Translations under genes and position numbers: made by a program | Assembly: GCA_016763615.1 (NCBI GenBank) | Contig: JAESTJ010000034.1 | Location: 1-5,672 of the forward strand | Reading direction: 5' to 3' | DNA length: 5,672 nucleotides | From: Minisyncoccota bacterium | GTDB taxonomy: Bacteria > Patescibacteriota > Minisyncoccia > Phycocordibacterales > UBA2100 | Part shown: in pieces, positions 1 through 4,619 of the stretch | Position numbering within the stretch: the first letter of the stretch is position 1 | Layout of the letters: each line of letters begins with the position of its first letter | The notes under the pieces: model-generated | The model's database searches: none | What the model saw: only the letters and a program-made list of their open reading frames with translations | What the model was told of the DNA's origin: nothing

Positions 1-21
1 AACAAAAGAGGAAATAAAAAC

Positions 22-54
22 AAAACCTCCAGCTAACTGGAGGTTTTATTTTTA
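22..54 (+). terminator. Intrinsic terminator, probably bidirectional
   Basis: A perfect 11-bp stem (AAAACCTCCAG at 22-32 with CTGGAGGTTTT at 37-47) closes a 4-base loop and runs into TTTTATTTTT on the plus strand. An A-rich stretch on the left side gives a T-rich tail on the minus strand too. It probably ends a plus-strand gene lying off the left edge and may also back up the minus-strand terminator at 73-115. Confidence 0.85.
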
Positions 55-64
55 TAATAGTGTA

Positions 65-115
65 ACAGAAAAGGCCGCGATAATGAAAAGATGTTGTCTT
101 TTCATTATCGCGGCC
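65..115 (-). terminator. Terminator with a perfect 19-bp stem, downstream of dgkA
   Basis: The arms 73-91 and 97-115 are perfect reverse complements (GGCCGCGATAATGAAAAGA and its partner) around a 5-base loop. On the minus strand the stem is followed by TTTTCTGTT. It begins 22 bases past the dgkA stop codon, so it most likely ends the minus-strand two-gene unit. A stem this long and perfect is more than a minimal intrinsic terminator needs, and it could also protect the transcript's 3' end. Confidence 0.75.
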
Positions 116-137
116 AGTGGCGACAGTAGGCGTCTCA

Positions 138-512
138 TCAGAGAAATCGGTGAACAAGAACGGCTACGAGCGTAGTGGTGAGGTAAACGTTTGCGATAAG
201 CGTTGCGCCTGCGGCACAATCTTTTACTCGCTTTATCATCACATCTTTCTCTGGCTCGACTTTATCGGCGAGTTCTTCAAGTCCAACATTAATAACTTCC
301 GTACACAACGGAAGTGTAAATGCGGGTAGTACAGCCATTGTCTCAATGAAGGTTAGCGGCCAGAGCAGCCACACCAGAACAGTTGCGAGAAGAATTTCAA
401 AGATGATGAGTCGTAGAAAGCTGCTGTCGGTGAGGGCAAACCAAATGCCCTCGAATCCGTATTTTGCAGCTTCGCACGCTTTTGCAGGCGATAGTGCTTT
501 AAGAATTCCCAT
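138..512 (-). CDS. dgkA: Diacylglycerol kinase / undecaprenol kinase family membrane protein (DgkA-like)
   Basis: 124 residues. The DgkA family are small integral-membrane kinases that phosphorylate diacylglycerol or, in many Gram-positive-type bacteria, undecaprenol, recycling the lipid carrier for cell-wall synthesis. The signature helix is visible: E72, N75, E79 and D83 in TEVINVGLEELAD, followed by KDCAAGATLIA (K97, D98), matching the ELLNSAIEAVVD...KD.AAAVL pattern. Three hydrophobic segments lie near residues 34-52, 55-70 and 102-121, the usual three-helix topology. The start at 512 is chosen over an in-frame ATG at 638 because it has an AGGAG site 7 bases upstream (520-524) and gives the normal family length. 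It overlaps the end of the preceding gene by 14 bp, so translation is probably coupled. The family's glutamate before the first helix seems replaced by D29. Lipid versus undecaprenol substrate cannot be told from sequence alone. Confidence 0.88.
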   Translation of the reverse strand: MGILKALSPAKACEAAKYGFEGIWFALTDSSFLRLIIFEILLATVLVWLLWPLTFIETMAVLPAFTLPLCTEVINVGLEELADKVEPEKDVMIKRVKDCAAGATLIANVYLTTTLVAVLVHRFL

Positions 513-870
513 TTTCAGACTCCTTTTCTTCAATAAATCTGACGCGTAGAGGAATCTCTTCCTGAAACACTGCACGTTCGTGGTCTTCAAGCGTGAAGAG
601 GGTAATGATGGCTTCGCTCGCAGAACCCTCAGAGCCACTCACTGTTATGTGAGCAATGGTAGTTCCCCCAAGCTCATACATTTCAGCACGTCTCAATTCA
701 TTAATGAAGCGAACACGCACTTCACGGTCTTCTCTTGAAAGTTTAGCTGCAACGGCATCAAAGTGTCGGCGATAGCTGCGAATGTAGAAGCCTTGGCTTC
801 CTTCCCAATGATCTAGTTTGGCTGGTTTGGGTGTTTTACCTACTGTTATTCCAAAAAGTGCAAAACTCAT
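499..870 (-). CDS. Uncharacterised 123-residue soluble protein
   Basis: I do not recognise this family. The protein is cytosolic in appearance: no signal peptide, no membrane segment, no cysteines. It begins MSFALFGITVGKTP, has an arginine-rich, charged middle (residues 30-62, including YRRHFDAVAAKLSREDREVR), then a beta-rich stretch (GGTTIAHITVSGSEG, AIITLFTLED) and an acidic tail ending in EEKESENGNS. The start is firm: GGAGG (878-882) lies 7 bases upstream of the ATG, and a sigma70-like promoter is centred about 50 bases upstream. It is the first gene of a two-gene unit with dgkA, overlapping it by 14 bp. This suggests a role connected with the lipid kinase or the envelope, but that is inference from position only. 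Its base composition is visibly richer in G and C than the genes to the right. Confidence 0.8.
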   Translation of the reverse strand: MSFALFGITVGKTPKPAKLDHWEGSQGFYIRSYRRHFDAVAAKLSREDREVRVRFINELRRAEMYELGGTTIAHITVSGSEGSASEAIITLFTLEDHERAVFQEEIPLRVRFIEEKESENGNS

Positions 871-906
871 GGTGTGTCCTCCAAAGTTTAGTTTTTATCT
901 GCTTGG

Positions 907-935
907 ATAATGCCATGCTTTAGGCATTGAGTCAA
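907..935 (-). promoter_or_regulatory. Sigma70-like promoter for the 123-residue gene and dgkA
   Basis: On the minus strand TTGACT (930-935) is separated by exactly 17 bases from CATTAT (907-912), with a TG at the extended -10 position (TGGCATTAT). Transcription would start near position 900, giving a leader of about 30 bases with the GGAGG site in it. A 6-bp inverted repeat, AATGCC/GGCATT (909-914 and 923-928), sits inside the spacer and overlaps the -10, where a repressor could bind. Confidence 0.7.
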
Positions 936-957
936 TTAATATCCCACACATGTATAG

Positions 958-997
958 AAAACGTACACGTACAATTATTGAAGACTGAGGGAAGGTA
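958..997 (+). repeat. 40-bp dispersed direct repeat, copy 1
   Basis: First of four same-orientation copies. It contains ACGTACACGTACAATTATTG followed by AAGACT and a purine-rich end. It lies in the 135-base gap between the metK stop and the promoter of the 123-residue gene. Relative to copy 4 it matches 31 of 40 positions. Here both flanking genes run on the minus strand, so it cannot be a leader or promoter for either in this orientation. Confidence 0.85.
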
Positions 998-1005
998 ACG
1001 ATACT

Positions 1006-1943
1006 TTATCTATCCCATTCGAAGTCTCTGCCAAAGTGGCCCCAACTAGAAGTTTCAGACAATTTTAATGTATCTAACTTCAATAGTTTTCTTATTCCCA
1101 TTGGTGTTAGGTCGTACCCCTCTATTGCAATTTCTTTCCCATCAACAACCGCAACCGCCATTACTGGCTCAGGTTTTCCTATTGCGTAGGCTAATTTTGT
1201 TTGCACTTCTTTAGCACCATGTTTTTTATATAGTCGACTGCAATTTTTCGTGCCATGTACGCTCCGGATCTATCAACCTTTGTATAATCTTTTCCAGAAA
1301 AAGAGCCACCACCTATTGTTGCTTCGGGGCCGTAGTTGTCTACGATCAGTTTTCTTCCCGAGAGCCCAGTATCTGCGTCGAAACCACCTTGCGACCATTC
1401 CCCAGATTGGTTTATAAAATACTCATCGGATTTTATAATGCTTTTTACTAACTCGAGCAATTCGCTAGTTTTTGAATTTTGGAAACTAGTAACTACCGAC
1501 TTAACTTCGCCATCTTCTATTGTAACTTGAGTTTTTCCATCGTTTGGGTAAACCTCAAAAATCTTCATACACAAATTTCGAGCGAGCTCGTATTCTAGTG
1601 GCATTAGGTTTTGTGTTTCGGCGGTTGCGTAGCCTTTCATTATTCCTTGGTCTCCTGCACCGCCCGTGTCTACTCCTTGTGCTATTTCGCTACTTTGCGC
1701 TGCAACATTCGAGATTATTTTGTAATCTGGACCCACTATGTTTTTAATAATTTTTTCAATATCTATGCGCGTCTTACTTGTTACTTCGCCGTTTACGGTA
1801 ATAAGATTGTGGCCACCCATAACTTCTATCGCCACTCTACTTTCTTTGTCACCGTCTAGGTATGCATCTAATATAGTATCTGCTATGTTGTCGCAGATTT
1901 TATCTGGATGTTTTGGACTTACGAATTCTGCTGTCTTCTTCAT
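1006..1943 (-). pseudogene. metK: S-adenosylmethionine synthetase, frameshifted by one base
   Basis: MetK makes SAM from methionine and ATP. The first part (1191-1943, 250 codons) carries HPDK (residues 12-15), GAGDQG (95-100), TGLSGRKLIVDNYG (192-205) and GGGSFSGKD (211-219), the ATP, methionine and phosphate-binding motifs. The rest (down to 1006) continues in another frame with AKEVQTKLAYAIGKPEP and ends at SSWGHFGRDFEWDR, the normal MetK C-terminus. Homology switches frame at or just after a run of six T (1222-1227; A6 in the coding strand). One extra A there would read DYIKKHGAKEVQTKLAYAIG, restoring about 312 residues. All other motifs are intact, so this may be a sequencing error, a recent mutation, or slippage at the A run. 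No clear Shine-Dalgarno site precedes the ATG; an in-frame TAG lies just upstream. Expression is controlled by the SAM riboswitch in the leader. Confidence 0.9.
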
Positions 1944-1957
1944 ATAATTTTTACACT

Positions 1958-1988
1958 AAAAAACATCTTTCCTGCAAAGGGTAAGATG
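1958..1988 (-). terminator. Riboswitch expression-platform terminator before metK
   Basis: In minus-strand RNA, CATCTTACC (1980-1988) pairs with GGAAAGATG (1964-1972): six outer pairs, an A-A mismatch and two inner C-G pairs, with the loop between. Six T follow (1958-1963). It ends 15 bases before the metK start codon, so termination here would prevent metK transcription. Confidence 0.85.
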
Positions 1989-2100
1989 CTAATACATTGT
2001 TATCTTTCCTATACAGGCTAGATGGAGCACCTTATCTGGACTAGTAGACAGGTTGCTAAGATGATCACAAGGCTAGTACCTTCACATCTTTCTTGATAAT
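1989..2100 (-). ncRNA. SAM-I (S-box) riboswitch aptamer controlling metK
   Basis: The minus-strand leader matches the S-box layout. P1 is formed by TTATC (2095-2099) and GATAA (2000-2004). P2 follows, AAGATG pairing with CATCTT, with the internal GTGA/GTGAT segments where the kink-turn lies. The conserved joining segment AGCAACCTG, P3 (TCT/AGA with flanking pairs) and AAGGTGCTCCATCTAG correspond to the conserved GCAACC and AGGTGC blocks. S-box RNAs bind SAM and usually stop transcription of methionine/SAM genes when SAM is plentiful. Here GGAAAGAT at 2002-2009 can pair with ATCTTACC (1980-1987) as an antiterminator, and the same octamer recurs at 1965-1972 as the terminator's 3' arm. P1 uses part of 2002-2009, so SAM binding should free the terminator. 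Placement directly before a SAM synthetase supports the call. Confidence 0.92.
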
Positions 2101-2118
2101 TTATTCAGTTGTCCGATT

Positions 2119-2127
2119 AGTATAGCA
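2119..2127 (-). promoter_or_regulatory. Extended -10 promoter for the metK riboswitch transcript
   Basis: On the minus strand TGCTATACT (2119-2127) is a good extended -10 (TG, one base, TATACT). No convincing -35 lies 17 bases upstream, as is common for extended -10 promoters. Transcription would begin near 2112, about 12 bases before the riboswitch P1 stem. Confidence 0.55.
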
Positions 2128-2179
2128 GTTAATTTGCAGGAAATAGTACTTGACTTGATTTATATATTTATATCGACCA

Positions 2180-2219
2180 AAAACGTACACGGATAATCAT
2201 TGGAGATTGGAAAAATAAG
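2180..2219 (+). repeat. 40-bp dispersed direct repeat, copy 2
   Basis: Contains AAAACGTACACGGATAATCA then TTGGAGATTGG and an A-rich end, so its 3' purine tract is less G-rich than in copies 3 and 4. It lies between the divergent metK promoter and the promoter of the 135-residue gene. The bases just to the left (TATCGACC) resemble those left of copy 3 (ATCGACG), so the shared segment may extend a few bases leftward. Confidence 0.85.
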
Positions 2220-2227
2220 AGCGGCCT

Positions 2228-2250
2228 TGTCCAAGGGTTCCCCTTGGACA
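2228..2250. other. Hairpin of unknown role
   Basis: TGTCCAAGGG (2228-2237) and CCCTTGGACA (2241-2250) form a perfect 10-bp stem around the 3-base loop TTC. Neither side has a T-rich tail directly after the stem, so it is not a standard intrinsic terminator. It follows repeat copy 2 by 8 bases and lies 90 bases before the -35 of the next gene. Confidence 0.6.
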
Positions 2251-2340
2251 CTTGGATTGAAAATATGGTTTAGGGGGTGAATAAAGGTATTTTTTAAAAA
2301 GGTGGGAAACTACAATTTACTGATATTTATTTTAAATATA

Positions 2341-2369
2341 TTGACAATAGTTACATAGGATGTTCTAAT
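2341..2369 (+). promoter_or_regulatory. Sigma70-like promoter for the 135-residue gene
   Basis: A consensus TTGACA (2341-2346), a 17-base spacer and TCTAAT (2364-2369). Transcription would start near 2376, leaving a leader of about 25 bases before the ATG at 2401. This is the best-matching -35 in the window. Confidence 0.75.
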
Positions 2370-2400
2370 ATAGATTGGACAAACAAGAATGGAGATTCAA

Positions 2401-2808
2401 ATGGAATTCCACGTAGATAAAGTCTTTAAAGAAGGCGCGTGTAAAGGAGAAGAAGCAACCTCCCAACTTGTCGCCGCAGCATATGATGTGGTTAGACTTG
2501 TGACTGAGAAACTCGATACTGTCTCTCAGGAGAATAAGTGCGAGATCCAAGTATCTCTCGGATTCGAGGGAGACAATTACGAGTTGACCATAGTTGCTTG
2601 TGTTGAGGTCATAAAATATGGCAAAGCCAAGCGATCCTCTCTTTTTCACGGTGTGCGGTACATGCACTCAATCAAATCGTATATCCTGGCCGGTAATGTC
2701 ACAATAATAGTTGACAATTTGCTTCAGGAAATCGAAAAGGATAAGCACGACAACGACAACGGTGTTGCAGAAGATCCGCTCGTGTCAATTCTAACTTCTA
2801 GTGGTTGA
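2401..2808 (+). CDS. Uncharacterised 135-residue protein
   Basis: I do not recognise this family. The start at 2401 is preferred over an in-frame ATG at 2389 because GGAG (2391-2394) sits 6 bases upstream of 2401, whereas nothing precedes 2389. The protein is soluble in appearance. It begins MEFHVDKVFKEGACKGEEATS, probably continues as a helix (QLVAAAYDVVRLVTEKLDTVS), then alternating hydrophobic strands (CEIQVSLGFEGDNYELTIVACVEV), a basic link (KYGKAKRSS), a hydrophobic segment (YILAGNVTIIVDNLLQEI) and a charged, probably flexible tail (EKDKHDNDNG). The helix-strand-strand pattern suggests a small alpha/beta domain. It is flanked by its own promoter and strong terminator, so it is transcribed alone. 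Repeat copies 2 and 3 bracket this unit on both sides. No function is proposed. Confidence 0.75.
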   Translation: MEFHVDKVFKEGACKGEEATSQLVAAAYDVVRLVTEKLDTVSQENKCEIQVSLGFEGDNYELTIVACVEVIKYGKAKRSSLFHGVRYMHSIKSYILAGNVTIIVDNLLQEIEKDKHDNDNGVAEDPLVSILTSSG

Positions 2809-2834
2809 GGACGTTTTACACCACTCCATGATCA

Positions 2835-2879
2835 AAAACCGGCGGTTGCACCATTTGCAACCGCCGGTTTTATTTTTTT
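2835..2879 (+). terminator. Strong intrinsic terminator after the 135-residue gene
   Basis: A perfect 16-bp stem (2835-2850 with 2856-2871, GC-rich core CCGGCGGTTGCA) closes a 5-base loop and runs into ATTTTTTT. It lies 26 bases past the stop codon. A-rich sequence at the left base gives the minus strand only a short T run. Confidence 0.93.
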
Positions 2880-2882
2880 GTG

Positions 2883-2911
2883 GGGATGTTTGGTTTAGAT
2901 AGAATGGGAGG
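2883..2911 (+). repeat. 29-bp repeat, copy A
   Basis: GGGATGTTTGGTTT (2883-2896) is identical to 3971-3984, and similarity continues to a shared GAGG, with 24 of 29 positions matching. It starts 4 bases after the terminator tail of the 135-residue gene. Confidence 0.6.
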
Positions 2912-3085
2912 AAATTTTGTTCGTAAACACCACGGGAGTACTTCAGCTTTCATGTTCCTTCTAGTCATTGAAACCTTGGTCGCTTTCTAAGGTAGGAGGG
3001 TTTAGTTATGGGTTAACGTTGCTGATTGATATTATTCGAAGTTTAAATGGCGCGAACGGCAAAAACTCCAACTCACCATCGACGA
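2912..3085. other. Intergenic stretch without a supported gene
   Basis: No open reading frame of useful size is present. A 28-codon frame starts at 2904 (MGGNFVRKHHGSTSAFMFLL and on to VETLVAF-like residues) but lacks a ribosome-binding site. Near 2994-3017 a textbook AGGAGG is followed 8 bases later by ATG, GGT and then TAA, a start signal with no gene behind it. These look like remains of a lost gene, or chance. Together with copies A and 3 of the two repeats, this fills most of the 480-base gap before the isochorismatase gene. Confidence 0.4.
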
Positions 3086-3125
3086 AAAGCGTACACGTAT
3101 AATTGTTGAAGATTGGGGGAAATAA
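3086..3125 (+). repeat. 40-bp dispersed direct repeat, copy 3
   Basis: Contains GCGTACACGTATAATTGTTG followed by AAGATT and GGGGGAAATAA. It matches copy 4 at 35 of 40 positions, the closest pair. The TATAAT box is perfect here, but no recognisable -35 lies 17 bases upstream. It is 165 bases ahead of the isochorismatase start, with a separate candidate promoter in between. Confidence 0.88.
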
Positions 3126-3134
3126 GTATTGAAT

Positions 3135-3176
3135 TAACTCTAGAGCTAACTCTGTACTTAAAGTTGTCTGGAGTTA
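3135..3176. repeat. TAACTC short repeats (operator-like)
   Basis: TAACTC occurs at 3135-3140 and 3147-3152, 12 bases apart start to start, and as its inverse GAGTTA at 3171-3176. The second and third could form a weak hairpin. They lie just upstream of the candidate isochorismatase promoter. A regulator-binding role is possible, but six-base repeats can arise by chance. Confidence 0.3.
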
Positions 3177-3197
3177 TTCACAACAAAGGCCGGTCCT

Positions 3198-3226
3198 TTG
3201 CAGGTAATTGTCAATTTCTCTATACC
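3198..3226 (+). promoter_or_regulatory. Candidate promoter for the isochorismatase-like gene
   Basis: TTGCAG (3198-3203), a 17-base spacer and TATACC (3221-3226). A 6-bp inverted repeat, CAAAGG/CCTTTG (3184-3189 and 3195-3200), overlaps the -35. The match is moderate; the leader would be about 58 bases long. Confidence 0.45.
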
Positions 3227-3290
3227 ATGGTACACATTTCTTTAGTAATACTTTAGTTTTTTTCTTGCATTTATCATCTGGAGGAATGTG

Positions 3291-3845
3291 ATGCGTTTTT
3301 TTGTAAGAGTCATAAAGTTTATTCTGTTCCCGTTAATTCAGAACAAGCAGTTCTTTAGTAAGAAAACACCCGATGAGCGAGCAGTAATTTTAGTGGATAT
3401 GCAGAAAGATTTTGTTGTAGATCTATTCGAGGATGTTCGTGCGAGTATTGTCGATGCACAGGTGCGTGTAATACGTGCGTGCGCTAAAGAAAATATCCCA
3501 CTTTTTGTTCTTGAATTTAGAGGAGAAGGACGGACAATTGTGGAGCTTGAGTGTGAAATAAATCGTGTACCACGAGTAAAGTTTATTACGAAAAAACGTG
3601 ATAACGGTTTTATTAGAACTTCACTTGGTAAAGATATTAAGCGACTTGGGGTTACTGCCGTCTCTATAATGGGAATGAATGCACATGCGTGTGTATTAGA
3701 TACTGCTAAAACGGCTCTCGCTACAGGATTGCACGTTTCGGTGCCAGAAAACTTAATTGCAGATGCGTGTAATACAGGTATACGCACAGGAGCAAGGCAG
3801 TGGTACTTGGACAACGGATGTTTCAAAAAAGATGTGTTTGCGTGA
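3291..3845 (+). CDS. Isochorismatase-like cysteine hydrolase with a hydrophobic N-terminal extension
   Basis: 184 residues. Family members hydrolyse isochorismate, nicotinamide, N-carbamoyl compounds or other small amides through an Asp-Lys-Cys triad. All three are visible: D36 in VILVDMQKDF, K101 in FITKKRDNGFIRT, and C134 in GMNAHACVLDTAKTALATG. The start at 3291 is preferred because GGAGG (3280-3284) lies 6 bases upstream; a GTG at 3288 would be only 3 bases away. The core begins near residue 30. Before it is an unusual segment, MRFFVRVIKFILFPLIQNKQ, basic and hydrophobic, which could be an amphipathic membrane anchor or a short signal-like helix. The gene stands alone, with a candidate promoter before it and a strong terminator after it. 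The substrate cannot be assigned: no pathway partners are adjacent. Pyrazinamidase/nicotinamidase is less likely because the usual metal-binding D-x-H-x-x-H pattern is not visible. Confidence 0.88.
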   Translation: MRFFVRVIKFILFPLIQNKQFFSKKTPDERAVILVDMQKDFVVDLFEDVRASIVDAQVRVIRACAKENIPLFVLEFRGEGRTIVELECEINRVPRVKFITKKRDNGFIRTSLGKDIKRLGVTAVSIMGMNAHACVLDTAKTALATGLHVSVPENLIADACNTGIRTGARQWYLDNGCFKKDVFA

Positions 3846-3864
3846 TGCACATACACGAGCAATC

Positions 3865-3897
3865 AAACGGTCACCAACTCGGTGACCGTTTTTTTTA
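3865..3897 (+). terminator. Intrinsic terminator after the isochorismatase-like gene
   Basis: AAACGGTCACC (3865-3875) and GGTGACCGTTT (3881-3891) form a perfect 11-bp stem with loop AACTC, followed by a T run. It lies 19 bases past the stop codon. Confidence 0.93.
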
Positions 3898-3924
3898 TTA
3901 AATAACAAACAGGGTGGTCTCTTG

Positions 3925-3938
3925 TAAACGTTTATATT
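3925..3938 (+). promoter_or_regulatory. Weak promoter/operator candidate before the methyltransferase
   Basis: A perfect 10-bp palindrome, TAAACGTTTA (3925-3934), overlaps a TATATT hexamer (3933-3938). No good -35 is seen 16-18 bases upstream. Some promoter must exist between the terminator at 3897 and the gene at 4013, and this is the best candidate I can see. Confidence 0.25.
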
Positions 3939-3970
3939 CAAACAGGCACAGCGATATGTGTTTTAGGGGA

Positions 3971-3999
3971 GGGATGTTTGGTTTTGGTAGTTTGTGAGG
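3971..3999 (+). repeat. 29-bp repeat, copy B
   Basis: Partner of 2883-2911 (24 of 29 positions match). It starts about 74 bases after a terminator and ends in GAGG, 13 bases ahead of the methyltransferase ATG. Here the GAGG is the only Shine-Dalgarno-like sequence for that gene, at a longer than usual spacing. Confidence 0.6.
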
Positions 4000-4012
4000 T
4001 TAGTATTAGTGT

Positions 4013-4573
4013 ATGGGAAAATCATATTCAGAACTAAGTAAAGATATTAAACCTGATGCGCTTGTTCGTCGCGCGATCAAAGTGTTGGGACGAACAGGAA
4101 ATGCGTTGGATGTTGGAGCTGGTTCATTGCGGAATACAAAACTAATGCTAGAGAGTGGGTTTGAAGTAACTGCGATAGATAAGGATCCTATAATTCTTGA
4201 GGCAGCAAAGGAAATACAAAATAGTGATCTTTTTGTAGAAGTCTTGGGTATGGCTGATTATGAATTCAAAAAGAAATACGATTTAATTATCTCAATAAAC
4301 GTGTTGCCGTTTTTGGACAAAGATACTCTTTTGAATTCTATTCCAAAAATGAAAGATGCTCTCGTAGATGATGGTGTTTTGGCTGTAACATTTTTCGGTG
4401 TAAGAGATGACTGGGCAGACAAAGAAGATATGTCGTTTTTCATTCGAGAAGAAGTAGAAGAACTGTTTAGTGATATGAACGTAATTATGTTTTCAGAGGA
4501 AGATTATGATGGAGAAATCATTCAGAAAATTCCAAAGCACTGGCATATTTTTAGAATTATCGCGAAAACGTAA
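4013..4573 (+). CDS. Class I SAM-dependent methyltransferase, TehB-like
   Basis: 186 residues with a Rossmann-type methyltransferase fold. Motif I is ALDVGAGSLRNTKLM (residues 31-45), the acidic end of strand 2 is TAIDKDP (53-59; D56 should contact the SAM ribose), motif IV is YDLIISINVLPFL (89-101), and DDGVLAVTFFG (119-129) is the later strand. The C-terminus, KHWHIFRIIAKT, resembles the end of TehB-like and similar small methyltransferases. The acceptor substrate is unknown. The ATG at 4013 is the earliest possible start because an in-frame TAG lies two codons upstream; GAGG is 13 bases away, a weak site. It is followed after 46 bases by the hydrolase gene, probably on the same transcript. 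The last two codons and the stop are provided by repeat copy 4. Its codon composition is distinctly AT-rich. Confidence 0.88.
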   Translation: MGKSYSELSKDIKPDALVRRAIKVLGRTGNALDVGAGSLRNTKLMLESGFEVTAIDKDPIILEAAKEIQNSDLFVEVLGMADYEFKKKYDLIISINVLPFLDKDTLLNSIPKMKDALVDDGVLAVTFFGVRDDWADKEDMSFFIREEVEELFSDMNVIMFSEEDYDGEIIQKIPKHWHIFRIIAKT

Positions 4574-4604
4574 ACGTATAATTATTGAAGATTAGGGGAA
4601 ATAG
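4565..4604 (+). repeat. 40-bp dispersed direct repeat, copy 4
   Basis: Starts AAAACGTAAACGTATAATTA, continues TTGAAGATTAGGGGAAATAG. The first nine bases are the methyltransferase codons AAA, ACG and the stop TAA. The C-to-A difference from the other copies (ACGTAC to ACGTAA) is what makes the stop codon. It ends 15 bases before the hydrolase ATG and carries a perfect TATAAT at 4576-4581, so it could serve as a promoter for the hydrolase. Confidence 0.88.
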
Positions 4605-4619
4605 AGATAGTATTGCTAG

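Noticed and set aside
138..638. Longer start for the lipid kinase at 638 (166 residues)
   Set aside because: The extra 42 residues read through the preceding gene in another frame, look non-native, and the ATG at 512 has its own AGGAG site.
2150..2178. Plus-strand promoter from TTGACT at 2150
   Set aside because: The hexamer 17 bases downstream is TCGACC, and the nearer TATA-like runs are at wrong spacing; the region is simply AT-rich.
2281..2300. TTTTTTAAAAA near 2290 as a terminator
   Set aside because: It is a short A/T palindrome with no GC stem, and there is no upstream plus-strand gene for it to end.
2365..2667. 100-codon open frame on the minus strand opposite the 135-residue gene
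   Set aside because: No ribosome site or promoter supports it, while the plus-strand gene has promoter, ribosome site and terminator.
3338..3862. 174-codon open frame on the minus strand opposite the isochorismatase gene
   Set aside because: It is a shadow of the real gene: no ribosome site, unnatural composition, and the plus-strand frame carries a full catalytic triad.
3920..3945. Possible fifth, degraded copy of the 40-bp repeat
   Set aside because: GTAAACGTTTATATTCAAAC shares only scattered bases with the consensus and lacks the ACACG and TTGAAGATT parts, so similarity is not above what an AT-rich stretch gives.
958..4604. Integron attC sites or a CRISPR array as explanation of the four repeats
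   Set aside because: attC sites need inverted core arms with a GTTRRRY/RYYYAAC pair, which are absent, and the only dyad (ATAATTAT) is not conserved between copies. Spacing of about 0.9-1.5 kb with genes between excludes a CRISPR array.
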